Assembly (NCBI GenBank): GCA_016748015.1
Contig: JAAOMT010000521.1
Span: 9,613 to 73,612, forward strand
Direction: 5' to 3'
Origin: Geosiphon pyriformis
Lineage: Eukaryota > Glomeromycota > Glomeromycetes > Archaeosporales > Geosiphonaceae
Length of the DNA stretch: 64,000 bases
A program made the translations under genes and the position numbers. The notes beneath the pieces were generated by a model. It did no database searches. It was not told where the DNA came from and was given only the letters and a program-made list of their open reading frames with translations. Below, in pieces: positions 22,860 to 35,231 of this stretch (position 1 is the first letter of the stretch; each line of letters starts with the position of its first letter).

Positions 22860-24966
22860 AAGCTAGAGATTGGCTAATGCATCACCATTACCAATTACCA
22901 ATTCTGTTAGATGTGTGCAATTTTCAGTCTCAAATTTCTGGATATCTGTACTGAATTTTAGGGCAGTATAGTAATAGATTGTGGTTGATAAATTACTTGT
23001 GACTGCAGTTAATAAATAACTGAAACTGGAGTTTGATAGATTGGAAATATGTATATTGGTTGTTGTGTTATTTGTAAGTAATGGAGTTAATATAGATATA
23101 ATTCAGTTGATAAATTGTTGACATAGTTCTGAGTTTGAAATCTGTAATCAGAGTTTTAATATTAATTACCTGATTGTTAATTATTAATTTTGGCGTGGCA
23201 GTCAACTTTGATGTGATTTTGTTTACCACAATTATGACAAATATATGTTTCTTACTGCCATAATGATTGTGTTGCCATAGAACACAACTAATTTTGGTGC
23301 TGATTGATGGTTCTGGAATTGTTATAATATTGTGGCAGTTAATATATAGTTTGATTATTGTTAGCTAAGTACCCCTCTAGTTTCTGATTAATTAAATCAC
23401 TGATTGTTTCAATTTAGAATCCAATTCAGATGATCCGTTTATTATTAAATTAATGGCTTAGGCATGATTTGTTTCTAGTTTGGCAGATTCAAAATCTTGT
23501 GCATTGGTAACTGTATCTTGAAGAGTTTATAAGTGCATTGGGCATATGTATTAGAGGATGCTACTGTGTAATCTACAGATAAACTGGTTTAGATTTATGA
23601 TACTGTAAAGTAATTCACATTAATTGCTTGTATTTGGTATAAGTTTCTATAGAAGCATCCTAGATAAGTAGTGACTGTTTCAGTTTTCTTTTGCTTAATG
23701 GTGATGAAAATATTGGCTAAGTGGTTAATACTATTATTATTACTAAAATATCTCAAGAACTCTATTTTAAATACATCAAAGGTAATAAGTTTATTGATTA
23801 AGCTTTAATACTATAAATTGGCAGTATCTTGCAAAAAGTATAGAATGGCCTGTAAACTCCTGACATTATCTCAATTGTTAGCAGTAATTGCTTTGGTAAC
23901 ATCATTGAGCCAAACTTGGGCATTATCTTTTTTGCCAGTATTTTTTTCTAATTTGGCAATAGAAATATATGCCATTGATGTTACAACTTGTTGCTGTTGC
24001 TGTGGTGGTTGAGATTGCTGTTGTAGTTGCTGCTGGGGTGGTAATAGTAATTGCTGTTGCTGTTCAACAATTGGTAGGACTGGTGGTAGATCAATTACAA
24101 TTATTGAAAATAGGTTTTGGAGAACAATAGGAGTGATATTTGGATTATTCTGATTTTGCTAAGTTGAAATGATCAGGTTTTCAATTTCCAGTTTTTCTGA
24201 AATCAGAATTAGACTATTAATTTCTTGATTACTGTCTTTTTTTTCTTCAGAGTCAGTTATTTTCCAAGGATTAGCAGCTCCAAAATCTGGTTGTGTTAAT
24301 GGTGATCAAATTTCTAATAGCATTGGAGATTACAATTTAAATCTTTCAAAATAATTGCCATATATTTCTACTAACTTGGCTTTCTTTTGTTTACTTTGGA
24401 ATGGAATTCTGTTTAGTAGTGTTGTTATGTTTGCTGTAAACATGCCTGTTGATGTTATATTAATGATATTACTAGATGTGTAATGATATAAGAGATTTGC
24501 AGAGGAATCAATTTATTGTTTTTTCCAAGTAAGTAATTGTATTTGCTTTGGGTTTTTTATTGGTGTTTGTAATTTTTTCTTTCTTTTGTTTGCAAAAGTG
24601 ATGAAAAATCTTTGTTTAGTGTATTTTTTAATTTATTTGTTTATTTTTGTAATTATTGGGGCAAATAAATAATTCTGTGACAATATGGTAGTTTGAAATA
24701 GTTTATTAAAGAAATTGTTAAAGGCAAATTCTGGATCTCTTTGTCCTCTTAAGTAATATACAATTTTTTCATTAACATAACAATTGAAAATTGATTCTGC
24801 TGGCCAATTATTATTTTTTAATCCCAGATGACTTTTGTAGTGCTGAAATAAAAATTTTGCAAATCCCAAATGGTTTGTTCCTGCTTCTTCTAATTTTGCC
24901 ACTGTTTTGGATGGTTGTTGCTGGTGTTGGTTCTCTGTTGAATTATATCTTACAAAGAGCACCAAA
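22860..24966 (-). pseudogene. Element 2 gag, decayed
   Basis: The N-terminal module is open at 24633-24965. A Pro/Gln-rich link follows, coded by CAG/CCA repeats around 23990-24060. The core gag domain begins at a conserved ATG (23973-23975 on the minus strand) with an AQVWLNDV stretch. A perfect CCHC knuckle (C-x2-C-x4-H-x4-C) lies at about 23194-23238 and is followed by a Gln/Tyr-rich tail. No ATG starts the N-terminal module; its frame runs into the primer-binding site. Confidence 0.72.
24948..24964 (-). other. Primer-binding site of element 2
   Basis: TGGTGCTCTTTGTAAGA on the minus strand, two bases inside the 5' LTR. It differs from element 1 at a few positions, and the tRNA is not identified. 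Confidence 0.55.
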
Positions 24967-25833
24967 TGTTACAAGTGATTATTTGGAATTTTTAATCAAA
25001 TAACAAACTTATAATTTGGTGCTAATAACTGATACAATAGTTATAATCTAAAGATTTTGGTTATTTGAAGACTTTGGTTGAAGTTTTTTGTATAATGGAT
25101 AGAAATTCAAATGTAATTCTCTTTTAGTAATGTTTCAAGTGTCAACCCTTGGGTTAAGTTGTTTTGTTTTGTTCATCACTTTCCAGAATCACAATTCTAT
25201 CAATTCTTTTCTTGGCATAGTAGTCAGCAATCTCCTAGTAAGCTATCCTCAAATTTAAGTATTTATCCTTATTTTTGGGTCTTTTACCAGTGCTATATCT
25301 TGACATCAGTAACTTAGTACTTAATTTTTAAACAATTAATATACAACAATAAAGAGAAAAATAAAAGAAAGAAAAGTTTAACAAAAAAAAATAAGCCAAG
25401 ACAGTATTCCATCAATAGCCATGATTAAAAGTTATTGTTCTAGTGTAGTCAAGTATGTAATACTATCAACATGAAGTGTTAATAGTAAAGAGTGAATTAA
25501 GATAGCAAATAATTATTTATTGATATTTGTAAATTTAAAAATTGTTTAGATGAAATTTAAACTGAGAGGTCTGTCTTTTTTGCTTCTAGTGCTACTATTA
25601 TATATACATAATTGAGATTTCTCAATTTCTCAATTTTTCATATCAAAAATCCTGCAATTTTTTTGAGGAGAATTCTGGAATTCTGAAATCTTATGATTTT
25701 TTGTACAAAAATTTTGAAATTTCTGAAATTCTACAATTTTTTTAAAAAGAATCCTGGAATTCCATATTTACTATGACTATTTTTAATTGACTAATTTATA
25801 TGTTAATATAATTTCTATATTCTATAAGTAACA
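24967..25833 (-). repeat. 5' LTR of element 2
   Basis: 867 bases; on the plus strand starts TGTTAC and ends GTAACA. On the minus strand it holds the GAATTC-like repeats, then a TATGTATATATAATAG box near 25590-25605, followed by the tract shared with element 1. The right flank GTAA pairs with GCAA at 15977-15980. Confidence 0.9.
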
Positions 25834-26564
25834 GTAATCATCATACAGACATTGATTGGTTTAAGTCATTTTTGGTGTAGTATCCTAATTTGCATTTGGC
25901 CTTTAGCTTTATTAGTAAAGGCACTGCTAGTGCTTACATGTATTTTATGAAGGCTTTATATTACCAGCTTTATGTTGTTGTTCATAAGTGTTTGTATATC
26001 AAATGTTATTCAAGTGTGATGTGTTTGTTTTGTGAGGATATTGAGGTTTTTAACTATGTTTTCTTTTGCTTGTTTGATTCTAATGTTCATGTTTAGTTGC
26101 TGAGCACCTATGCAGTTGATTGGGGGGTGCTTTCTGGTCTGTCTTATTTATTCTTATGTGTTTCATAGTGTTTGAGCTCCTGTTCTTTTAACATTGTTAT
26201 TTATGTGACTCTGTATAAGAGTTTTGTCTTCAATGATTGGTATTGGGAATTTTTTTCTATTTTTAAAGATTTTAAAATCACAGATCAGATGATTGTGAAC
26301 TTTATGTGCAGATTTTGTTTTGTATTTAGAGAGAGGATTTGGTTGGCTCATATTAAACACCAGGCTTTTAGTGAAAAGAATGGATTAATTTCATGTGATA
26401 GATCTGTTTTTGTCTCAATATTTGGGCTTTTTTTAGTCTTTTCTGCTGGTGTAATTAAACTGTTAAATGTTGTTAATATTTTAAGTATTGGTTTTGGTTT
26501 TTGCAAATTATGTAAGTTTTTTTCAGATATAAGTAGTGTGATTTTAGTTTATATAGATATATAG
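25834..26564 (+). pseudogene. LINE copy A ORF2, C-terminal piece
   Basis: Aligns with copy B 44935-45655. The Trp codon at the start (IDW at about 25850-25858) is a stop in copy B, so the two copies correct each other. The zinc-finger-like group at 26022-26090 reads LFCEDIEVFNYVFFC; copy B has LFCGEVEFSNHIFTC, so the His is lost. 26172-26564 is open and ends at the same TAG as copy B. Its role in living elements is probably nucleic-acid binding after RNase H. Confidence 0.8.
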
Positions 26565-26690
26565 TGTTATTCTGATTAGTTTAAGTGGCTAGTCATATGT
26601 GAAAAATGTATAATTCACACTTAGTTTAGATCACTTAGTTGATATATTGTACTGAGTAGTGTTTAAACCTCACTTATTAAATTAAATTAA
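26565..26690 (+). other. LINE copy A 3' untranslated region and A-rich end
   Basis: Conserved between the LINE copies: a GTGGCTAGTCATATGTG block, a TTTAGTTT block, and a final CTTATTAAAT before an A-rich run. The 3' boundary is approximate because the flank is itself AT-rich. Confidence 0.7.
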
Positions 26691-29600
26691 AAAAAAATAT
26701 ATTACTAATTTTAATATATTTTTTATTAATGTAATAAAAAGTACAAAATTTAAATAAAAAGCAATAATAACTTATTTATTAGCTATTTTATTGTCTATAA
26801 TATTCAAATATCTCTTAATTTTAGATTATTTAATCTAAAAATTCTTTCTTTTAATTAAATTTATTATATAATACTTTTTTAATTAATATTAATGATAAAA
26901 ATTAGAAACTATTAAATTTAATTCAGATAAATAAATATTTAATATTGTTTAATTATCTAAGTAAACTACAATACAACTAAAAAAAAGAATATATTTTAGA
27001 AAAAAAACAATTGTTTATAGTTTAGCCAAAATAAAAGAAAGCAAATTATTAATTTTAATTTTTATTATTAAATTAAAATCTTCAAAAAATACAATAGGCT
27101 TATAATTTATATCAAATATACTCAAATTTTTTTAAGAACTATAAATATAAACATTTATAATATTCAAATTAGTTATTAAACAACGATTTTTTATAATATA
27201 AAATTTATTAAAACACAAAATATTTAAAAATAATTTATAATATATAGTAAAAAAAATGTGAAAAAAAGTCTTATAATTCAAAAACTAACAGTTAATTTAA
27301 ATTAAATAAAAACAAAATTTTTGGAATCAAGCTTTTTTTAATAATAAAAACTTTTTTAATCAAAATCAAATTGTTTTTTATAAATAACTGTTTAATAAAT
27401 ATAATATTAAATCTTTTAAGAAAATACTAAATATTAAAAAAAACAAAAACATCTAAGATATAAAATATTAAAATATAACTTACCAAACAAAATATTAATA
27501 TTAAATTATTTATATAAGAAAAATTATAATTCAAAAATATTTTAATTGTATTAGTCAAAAAATTATTCACTAAACTAATTTTTAACTTAACAAAAAATTG
27601 TTAAAAATGATTAAAAAACTAACTTAAAATCTGCAAATTTAGAAATCTATAGTTAAACAAACAACCAAAAACTTTATTTATATTTAAAAATATTATTACT
27701 AAAATCATTTTGTTTTTAGCTTATATTTGTTTAAATTTCTTTAGTTTATATAATAAAAAATAATAAATAGTCTTATTAAAAAAGTTTTTTGATAAGCTAA
27801 AACTTTTTTTTAAAATTTTTTTTAATTAAAATAATTTATTTATAATACATATTTTTAGAAATAAAATTGAACTATATTCTATAATTAATTATTAATTATA
27901 AAATAACTTATACTAAATATAAAAATTATTTGTTTATAATAGTTTTTTTCAAAATTATATTTGTAAAAAACTTAATATTTAAATCAATTTTAATTAAACT
28001 AAGTTTAAACATACCAAATAATAACAAAAAAATATTTAAATACTTATCAAATTTCTTTTTTTTTATAATTAAAATTGATAAACTACTAATAAACAAATAT
28101 AATATTTTTAATAATTAATAAAAATTGCTATTATTATTAATTAAAATATTATTAATTTTAAAAAATTTATTTATAATATCTAAAATATACTATATAATAG
28201 CTTGACTTTTTTTTATTTAAATTATATTATTAATAAAAGTACAAATAATAAAAAAATAAAAAATTAACATGATTTTTAATTCTACTTATTTTAATAAAAC
28301 ACATAATATTAATTTTGTATTTACAGTTAAATCTAAGATAACTCATATTTTTAATAAATACAAATTGTTATAAATTATTACAGATTATAAGTTTTTTTAT
28401 ATTTAAATAAATATAGCATATATATAATAAAAATAAATTTATTTACATATTTTTATAAAAATTTTTAAATAGTTTATATAATATTAAAAAAATTTGTAAA
28501 AGTTGTTTGTTTTTGTTTATCTTATATTTTTTTATAAAATATATATTTAATATAAGTAAGCTTATTAACTATATCATAAAATTTTTAAGTTTTTTAAACT
28601 GTTTAAAATTTGTAATAGCAATTAATGCATCCTTAATACTCATTATTTTCTGTACTTCTTGTTTTTTATTAGAGTTATCATGCTTTGTTTTACAATTTAT
28701 TATAATATAATTTGTAATTTTATTATCATCTAAATATTTTAAAGTAATTGTATTGTTTTTTAAATAGATTTACCAACTTTTTAATTAATAAGTATATATA
28801 ATTTGGCTGTATGCAATTAAATTTTTTTAGCAATTCTTAATTTTTTCCTAATATTATTTTTGATTATAATTAGTTATTATTTCTAAGTTTGTAGTTTTAT
28901 TCTGAAAGTTATTATTTGTATTGATTAAAAAAATACCAATTTTGTGTTAGCAATAAACAATAATTTTATTTGAAATATTTTTTTATGCTCTATAAATTAG
29001 ATATATTGTTTAAAATTGGTTAATTATATAAATATTATTGATATTATAATCAAAAAAATTTAATACATAAAAAAAAATAGTGATAATAATATGTTTTAAA
29101 ACAATAAATAATTTTAATATATATAAACTGAATATGTATTGTTAATTTAAATACAAATTGTTTTACATGAATATTTGTAATAGATTATATATTATAATTA
29201 TGATTAACAAAATTATTTACTAATAACAATATGTTTTGGTTTTTTTATATAGCTAATAATTCTAATTAACAATTTATTATTAAAAAAATATTATCAGTTA
29301 TCTAAGTGCAAGTATTTGAATAATACTAAAAACCAAGTTGTTCTTCTGTTTTTTTTTAAAAACAATATAAATATTTAATATAATCAATAATAAATAGTAA
29401 CAAATATTCAGTTCTATAAGTATTGATTATAAAAGCAAATATTAGTTACACTTTTAATTTTTTAGTGCTATAATATTATATCAAAATTTCGATTTGATAA
29501 TATAACATAAAATAGTATAATTTATTTATGTTGAAAATATCATATAATTTCCAATTAATAAGAAATATTATTATATATACTTACTTATTTTTAATATTTA

Positions 29601-32600
29601 TAATATTATTTAATGATATATTATTATAAAAGTAAAGTGAATATGATTCAACATAGTTTTTAAAGCTCTTAAGCCAGCTATTAGATAGTTTTTAGCACTT
29701 ATTTTCTAGAATATTTAATTAATTATAGAATTTTATGTTAGCAGCTCAAATTATATCTTTAGTAAGTATTATTTTATATAATTTTGTCTTTTAAACAAAA
29801 ATAATAAGTGCTTTATCAAAGTTAAAATTAAATATTGTAGATATATATTTACTAATTAAGTTATATATTGTATTTACTTATAAACAAAAATTTTGTTTAT
29901 CTTTAATCTAAGCCAAAATTAAAAACTGATTTATATATAAAAAACAGTTTTTCTTAAAGTGTTTTGCAGTTTTTATTTGGTTTTATTATTTGCATGATAT
30001 TAATTAAATATTATAAACTTATTATAAAGTATAATATTTTTATAACTTTGCAAAATACAAGCTAAAAAGATAGCATGCTTTTTGATATTAAATATAATAG
30101 AATCAAAAAGCAAAAAAAAATACAATTAAAATTCTGATTAAATAAAACTAATCCAAAAATTCGACTTAATTATTCACATAATTAATAATAATTTAAAACT
30201 TAAAATAATTTAAAATTTTAATTTAATTATTTACACAATTAATAATAATTTAGAGCTTAAAACAAATTGAAACTTAACTTAATTACTTATATAATTAATA
30301 ATAATTTAGAACTTAGAACAATTTGAAACTTTAATTTGATTACTTATACAATTAATAATAATTTAGAACTTAGAATAATTCGAAACTTTAATTTAATTAC
30401 TTATATAATTGATGATAATTTAAAACTTAGAACAATTCAAAACTTTAATTTAATTATTTATACAACTAATAATAATTTAGAATTTGAGACAATTTGAGAC
30501 AATTTGAAACTTTGACTTAATTACTTATAAGATTAATAATAATTTAAAACTTGAAACAATTTAAAACTTTAATTTAATTATTCATAAGATTAGTAATAAT
30601 TTAAAACTTTGAACAATTTGAAATTTTAACTTGATTACTTATATAATTAATAATAATTTAGAACTTAAAACAATTTAAAACTGACTTAATTACTCATAAT
30701 TAATAAAAATTTAAAACTTAGAATAATTTGAAACTTTGATTTGATTACTTACATAATTAATAATTATTCTGTTGAATAAATAATAATATATTATTATATA
30801 GTATTTTTAATTATAGAAATATTGGTTTGCTTTACTGTAATTTTACTAAAATTAGCAAAATTTAAACTAAATTTAGCACTTAAAATAACTTATAATGATA
30901 GTAAAAAGTTATAAATTATTGGATATTAAAGGTATAAGTTATAAACATAAGAATTTTTTAACTATTAAATTGGTAGATTCAAAATACTATAAGTTATCTT
31001 AGTATAGTTATTTTAGGTTTGACTATATACAGATTTTTTTGTTTCTTTATTTTACATAAAAAAAGGTTAAAAATTTTTTTATAAAAGTAAAAAAAAACTT
31101 TATCTTAGTTCAAATTATTATGTATTTAATACTTATTTGTTAATCCAAAATCTGTTATTACTTAATTAACTTTGTTATTATAAATGTTATTAAAAAAATA
31201 AATAAACTTATTATATATCTTAACTTTATATAAATTATTTCTTAAATAAAATTATCTAATAGAATTATAAAATTTTTACATATCTATAAAATCAACTAAA
31301 GTTTATAATTTTTTTTAAAGCATTTTTTAATACAAAACCAATAACAAAAATCAGAAACTTAGTTGTAATATCTTTGAAAACAGAAAAATTATTATTATAA
31401 AAAATATTAAACTTGTTATATATTAAAAAAATTTAGAAAAAAATTTAGAAAAAAATTTTTTAAAAAGTTTTAATTAAAACTTTATTTTATTTATATAGTT
31501 TAAGAATTATAGACATTTATATTTTTTATGATAAAAAAACTAATTTACAAACCAAATAAATATTTAAAAAATTTAAACTATATATAATACTAAATTATTA
31601 TAATGTATTTAAAGTTTATTAAAAATATCAAACAAATTAGCAATTTTTTTATTAGAAAGCTTTTTGATTATATTAAATATTTAATTAAAACCAATAGTAT
31701 TTATAACTTTAAAAAAAGCATTATTGTTTATATAATTAAGAAGTAAGTATTAATATTATTACAAAATAAAAATGTTTTTTAAAACTGTTTTTTTTTCTTG
31801 TTTACTTTTTATAATGATGTTTACTTTAAATTTAATATTACTAAAAACTAAAATCAACTTATTTTTTACAACCAAATAATTTAAAACTATTTTTTAAAAT
31901 AAGTACTTTAAAATATTCTTAATAATATAATTTTTTTTGATTATAAAGTTTTTTATATACTTAAAAATAGCAAATCTATAATATGACTTTTGTATATCAT
32001 ATAAAATGAAATAAATATTATTAAAATTAGTATTAACATTTAAAAAAGCTTAAACAAAATTAGTATTTATATTATTAAAAAATTTTTAACAATTTATTAA
32101 CAATATAAACTTTATATTTAATTTAATTCATAATTTTTTAACAATTTTAAATACCAAAATTTTAAGCTTGTATAATTTAAATAACAGCTTAATAAAAACA
32201 TTAATATACTTTTTATGTTATAGAAAAAACTTTATTAGCTAAAAAATATACTATTTTTTAAATTATATTTTACATAATATCTAAATCTAAAAATTATTAT
32301 AAAATAACAAATTAATGTAAAACAACATAAAATTAGCCAATATAGTACTTTTAAATTAAAACTATTTAATATTATTTATATTTTTAATATTAAATTTTTA
32401 TCAATTTTTGTTTGCTTATTTGTAAAAAAAAACCCAATTACATATTTAAAAGTTTATTTAAAACAATAAAAATAGTAATTAATATTAAAAAAATTATTAA
32501 TATTTGTTATATTTTTGTTAATTATTGTATTAATAAAACTAACAAAAATAAAAATAAAGTTAATTGTTTTTATTATATCTTTGAAGTTTATTTATATAAT

Positions 32601-32837
32601 AATTTTAATAATTATATTTTTTATTAAAAAATTAACTAAACTTAAATCCTAGAATTTTTTAAAATTAATATTTTTTCAAGACTTATTTTTATTAAACTTA
32701 TTATTTAAAATCATAAAAAAAACTTATGTTACTAGTATTTTAGAATTTGATAAAAATGTTAGGCATATTATTTAAGAAAAAAACAATAAAATAAAAAAAC
32801 TATATTTTTATTTAACTAATATTAATAATTAATTTAA
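26691..32837. other. AT-rich DNA between LINE copies A and B
   Basis: About 6.1 kb of extreme AT-rich sequence with stop codons in all frames. Apart from a minisatellite (listed separately) I recognise nothing. Short open stretches at 27930-28118, 28507-28710 and 32412-32627 are Ile/Asn/Lys/Phe-rich and look like chance. Confidence 0.6.
30160..30765. repeat. Minisatellite, about 57-bp unit, about 11 copies
   Basis: A unit of the form ACTTAATTACTTATATAATT, then AATAATAATTTAGAACTTAG, then AACAATTTGAAACTTTA repeats about every 57 bases. The AATAATTTA words occur near 30185, 30241, 30299, 30355, 30412, 30468, 30535, 30591, 30648 and 30703. One unit (near 30490) has an internal 11-bp duplication of GACAATTTGA type. 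Units differ mainly by transitions. Confidence 0.85.
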
Positions 32838-32963
32838 ACTCTTTCTTTCGTTGATCCTCTGGTCACAACGAGAGCTTTGAGTCGTCATTGAAATAGCCTT
32901 CCTTTTCCCTTTCCCTTTCACCTTTCTCCAGTTATTTCTTCAGACATTCCCCTTTTTGTGGCT
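32838..32963 (+). promoter_or_regulatory. LINE copy B 5' untranslated region
   Basis: The abrupt change from AT-rich flank to a C/T-rich leader marks the element start (CTCTTTCTTTCG). The first 45 bases are conserved with the 5' end of copy C (52831 leftward), including GGTCACAAC. A pyrimidine tract (TCCCTTTCCCTTTCACC) follows. As in other LINEs the internal promoter should lie here; this is inference. Confidence 0.6.
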
Positions 32964-34320
32964 ATGGAACCAGTGGGTGTTGCTGCTGGTGGTTCTGGGT
33001 CTATTTCGGCTGGGTTGGGGACCCGGTCTGGTGTCAAAAATAAGCATTCGGTTGGTCCTCAATCTCGCGGTGCGTCTTATAAGAAGCCGAAGAAACCTGT
33101 AGCGGTTGACGGTTTAGTTGAGTCGTCTGCTGGTGTTTCGAACATTATGGATGAAAGTGGTGACGGACCTATTATTGGGCAATCGTGGGCTTGCGAGGTC
33201 AACAGCGAAGTGGACAGCGTAAGTAGCATTTTGGACTTGGATAACTTGGAAAACGTCGTTGCTGAGAAAACTAGCTATACAGAGTCGGATGTTTCAGGTT
33301 TGGACGACGACATGAATGATGCCACGCCTAGGAAGACACGTACCTGCACCTATGTTCTGAACAGTAAGCCACCACCTTTCTCTTTCAACGTACTAAGCGA
33401 TGGTGAAGATACTCTGCCTCTTCCGAGTCCAAAATTTTGTGGGTCCAATTGCCTTCCTCCAGTCGGGTCACGTGCTCCGGAAAAACGGAGTTTTATTTCG
33501 TCAAAATCATTTGCATTGAATATTGAGCTATCTGCTGTTCCTGGCAAAACTACTGGTGATAAGTTGGTTTGTGTAAAAAAAATTTTTTATCAGGTTGATG
33601 GTTTTGGGGGGGCTTTAACTCCCTCAAAATTTCCTGGAATAATAAGATCATCATTTACATCTGAAAAAAGTTTGTTTAAGGCGAGGGAAATGGCAATCAG
33701 TGAAAAAATATTGGTAAATGATGATCTAAGAAAAGTAAACAGCCATTCAGATTGGGAGGTAATCGTCAAAGAAATTTCAGTAGATCTTCCCAAATCGGCA
33801 CTTGAGACAATATTCTCCAAGTTTGGCAAGATTGTTTCAATTAAAGTGCAGCTGATTGGTCTTTGACAAAAAACTCTGGTGGAATATGAAACATCTGAGA
33901 TGACTGATTTGGTTGCAGCTAGATGGTCTGTGCTCATGGGAAAGGATTCTGTCCGCGTGGCAAAAGCAAATGTTGATAAACAAATGTGGGTGTCGAGGGA
34001 TCAGCATTGGGCTTTGCTATATACTCTTCTAGTTGGCACCAATGCTCATGATCTCTCCAATTTGTTGAAATCATATGGTGGGAAGACTTGTTATATCGGC
34101 CATAACTCTAATTCATATGTTCATGATAGGTGTGCTGTAATTTGTTTTGGTAATGAGGCATCCAAGTTGGCTGCTATTGGTACCATTCCAGTTTTCAGAA
34201 ATGTAAGTTTGCGTTGGGCTGGTCTTTCTTTGGCCAGTTGTGCTCATTGTAAACAATTCGGTCATGTTTCGGTCAACTGTTTCTTGGGTGAGTATTCTGG
34301 TGTTCGAGGAAGAAGGGTGG
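32964..34320 (+). pseudogene. LINE copy B ORF1, 5' part: two RRM-like folds and CCHC knuckle
   Basis: RNA-binding protein of the LINE. The start is the ATG at 32964, the first in the open frame. Residues 1-260 are Ser/Gly/Asp-rich and low in structure. The first RRM-like fold spans about residues 264-340. A TGA at 33864-33866 replaces a Trp codon that copies A and C keep (LWQK). A second RRM-like stretch covers about residues 350-420, and a CCHC knuckle CAHCKQFGHVSVNC lies at 34239-34280 (residues 426-439). The LTR element interrupts it at 34320, and the rest continues at 40374 in the same frame. Two premature stops in all make the copy inactive. Confidence 0.82.
34317..34320. repeat. Target-site duplication of element 3, left copy (GTGG)
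   Basis: GTGG occurs at 34317-34320 and again at 40370-40373, directly outside the two LTR ends. Removing the element and one copy restores the ORF1 frame. Confidence 0.85.
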
Positions 34321-34420
34321 TGTTACGGTTTAAGAATTTAGCAAAAAGAATCATAAAAATAATACAAACTATTCAATCATAATATAGCACAGTAATAATC
34401 TTAGAAAGGTAATGATTAAC

Positions 34421-34512
34421 ATAGTAGCAAACATCATCTCGCGATAGTGGCAAGCACCAGTTCACAATAGCAGCCAACACCAACTGGTGATAGCAGCAAG
34501 CACTAGGTTGAA
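34421..34512 (+). repeat. Four 23-bp units in the LTR upstream of the TATA-like box
   Basis: Units start at 34421, 34444, 34467 and 34490, each beginning ATAG and holding a GCAAGCACC- or GCCAACACC-type core. The same four-unit, 23-bp array is present in the 3' LTR (39681 onward) and, degraded, in the solo LTR. Position upstream of the TATA-like box suggests an enhancer; this is inference. Confidence 0.7.
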
Positions 34513-34550
34513 ATATCAAAAAGAAAGTATTTTCTCGTAGAACTACAAAC

Positions 34551-34561
34551 ATATATATATA
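34551..34561 (+). promoter_or_regulatory. Probable TATA box of element 3
   Basis: ATATATATATA, about 40 bases downstream of the 23-bp array. The same position in the 3' LTR is hidden by the assembly gap. Confidence 0.45.
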
Positions 34562-35151
34562 CAGTAGTTTTAATATTGGGAAAGAATCAATCAAGTAATA
34601 AAAATCATAACTTATCAAATCATACTTTCAAATTAAATATCTCAAGAAACCTTTAAAAATCAAAAAGAAATGAAAAAGAATAATTAAAACGGAACTATCA
34701 CAACCCAAAGTATTAAGAAACTTACTTGTATTATTTATTGAATGAAACTATCATTCATCAACTGAATCCCTTGGAAGAATAATCCTTGATCAAGATTATT
34801 CACGTTGTTACTAATTGATAAAAGCTTTATTGTGAGAATTAGAAAAGCACTAAAGACCATTAACATTCTGTGTTTCTAGATTAGAGAAACACATCAGGCA
34901 ATTGCAAGGATAGCCTCAGAGAAGACCCCAAACAGTGGGTAGATTTCAGTTCAGCCTCTGAAAAGGAGTACATAAACACACACAACAATCAAGAATTAAA
35001 GAATAACTTACATCACAACAGTAAAAAGAAAGCCTTCAGTGTAACAGTGACATTATCACACAAATAGAATTGAGGAACTCACGAAAGACTGATTGCAATT
35101 AAAGCAGGATATCAGCAATTAAATATAACAAGAGAACCATCCCGTAACATT

Positions 35152-35168
35152 TGGTGAACCCTACGAGG
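35152..35168 (+). other. Primer-binding site of element 3
   Basis: TGGTGAACCCTACGAGG begins two bases after the 5' LTR, the same offset as in elements 1 and 2. It shares TGGTG with them but not the next bases. tRNA not identified. Confidence 0.55.
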
Positions 35169-35231
35169 AAAGAAAATCAAAAAGAAAATAATAATTAGCA
35201 ATAATTCATTGCTAAAAAGGAAAAGACAAAA

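Larger units (their letters stand above)
15981..25833 (-). mobile_element. LTR retrotransposon 2 (Ty3/gypsy-like, dUTPase-bearing), decayed but complete in layout
   Basis: 9.85-kb element on the minus strand, inserted in the 3' half of LINE copy A. The 5' LTR is on the right (24967-25833), the 3' LTR on the left (15981-16854). Reading leftward the order is gag, CCHC knuckle, protease, Cys-rich module, dUTPase, beta-rich domain, reverse transcriptase, RNase H, integrase with HHCC zinc finger and DDE triad, then a C-terminal region. This is the only copy in the window with integrase, so it shows the full family layout. Stops are frequent throughout. Confidence 0.9.
1344..26690 (+). mobile_element. 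LINE copy A, decayed and broken by three LTR-element insertions
   Basis: Non-LTR retrotransposon on the plus strand, recognised by alignment of its translated pieces with the better LINE copy at 32838-45795. The pieces are 1344-5836, 13767-13859, 14673-15980 and 25834-26690, and they join in the right order. Removing the three insertions and their 4-bp duplications leaves about 6.7 kb, the same as the other two copies. The 3' end has the same conserved tail region and ends in an A-rich stretch near 26690. The 5' end near 1344 is the weakest boundary because the first ~300 bases do not resemble the other copies clearly. No CpG-rich stretch remains, and stop codons are frequent in all frames, so it is dead. 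Confidence 0.85.
34321..35149 (+). repeat. 5' LTR of element 3
   Basis: 829 bases, TGTTACGG at the start and CCCGTAACA at the end. It contains four 23-bp repeats (34421-34512), a TATA-like stretch (34551-34561) and then a transcript part. The solo LTR at 13860-14672 belongs to the same family. A rough alignment with the 3' LTR shows only transitions. Confidence 0.95.

Noticed and set aside
28507-28710. Short open frame on the plus strand, and a Lys/Asn-rich trace on the minus strand containing an ALIAITNFKQF-type run
   Set aside because: The minus-strand trace looks mildly protein-like, but I could not extend it or link it to a family.
33590-33937. Antisense open frame of 115 codons in LINE ORF1
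   Set aside because: Shadow of the RRM-like region of ORF1 on the opposite strand.
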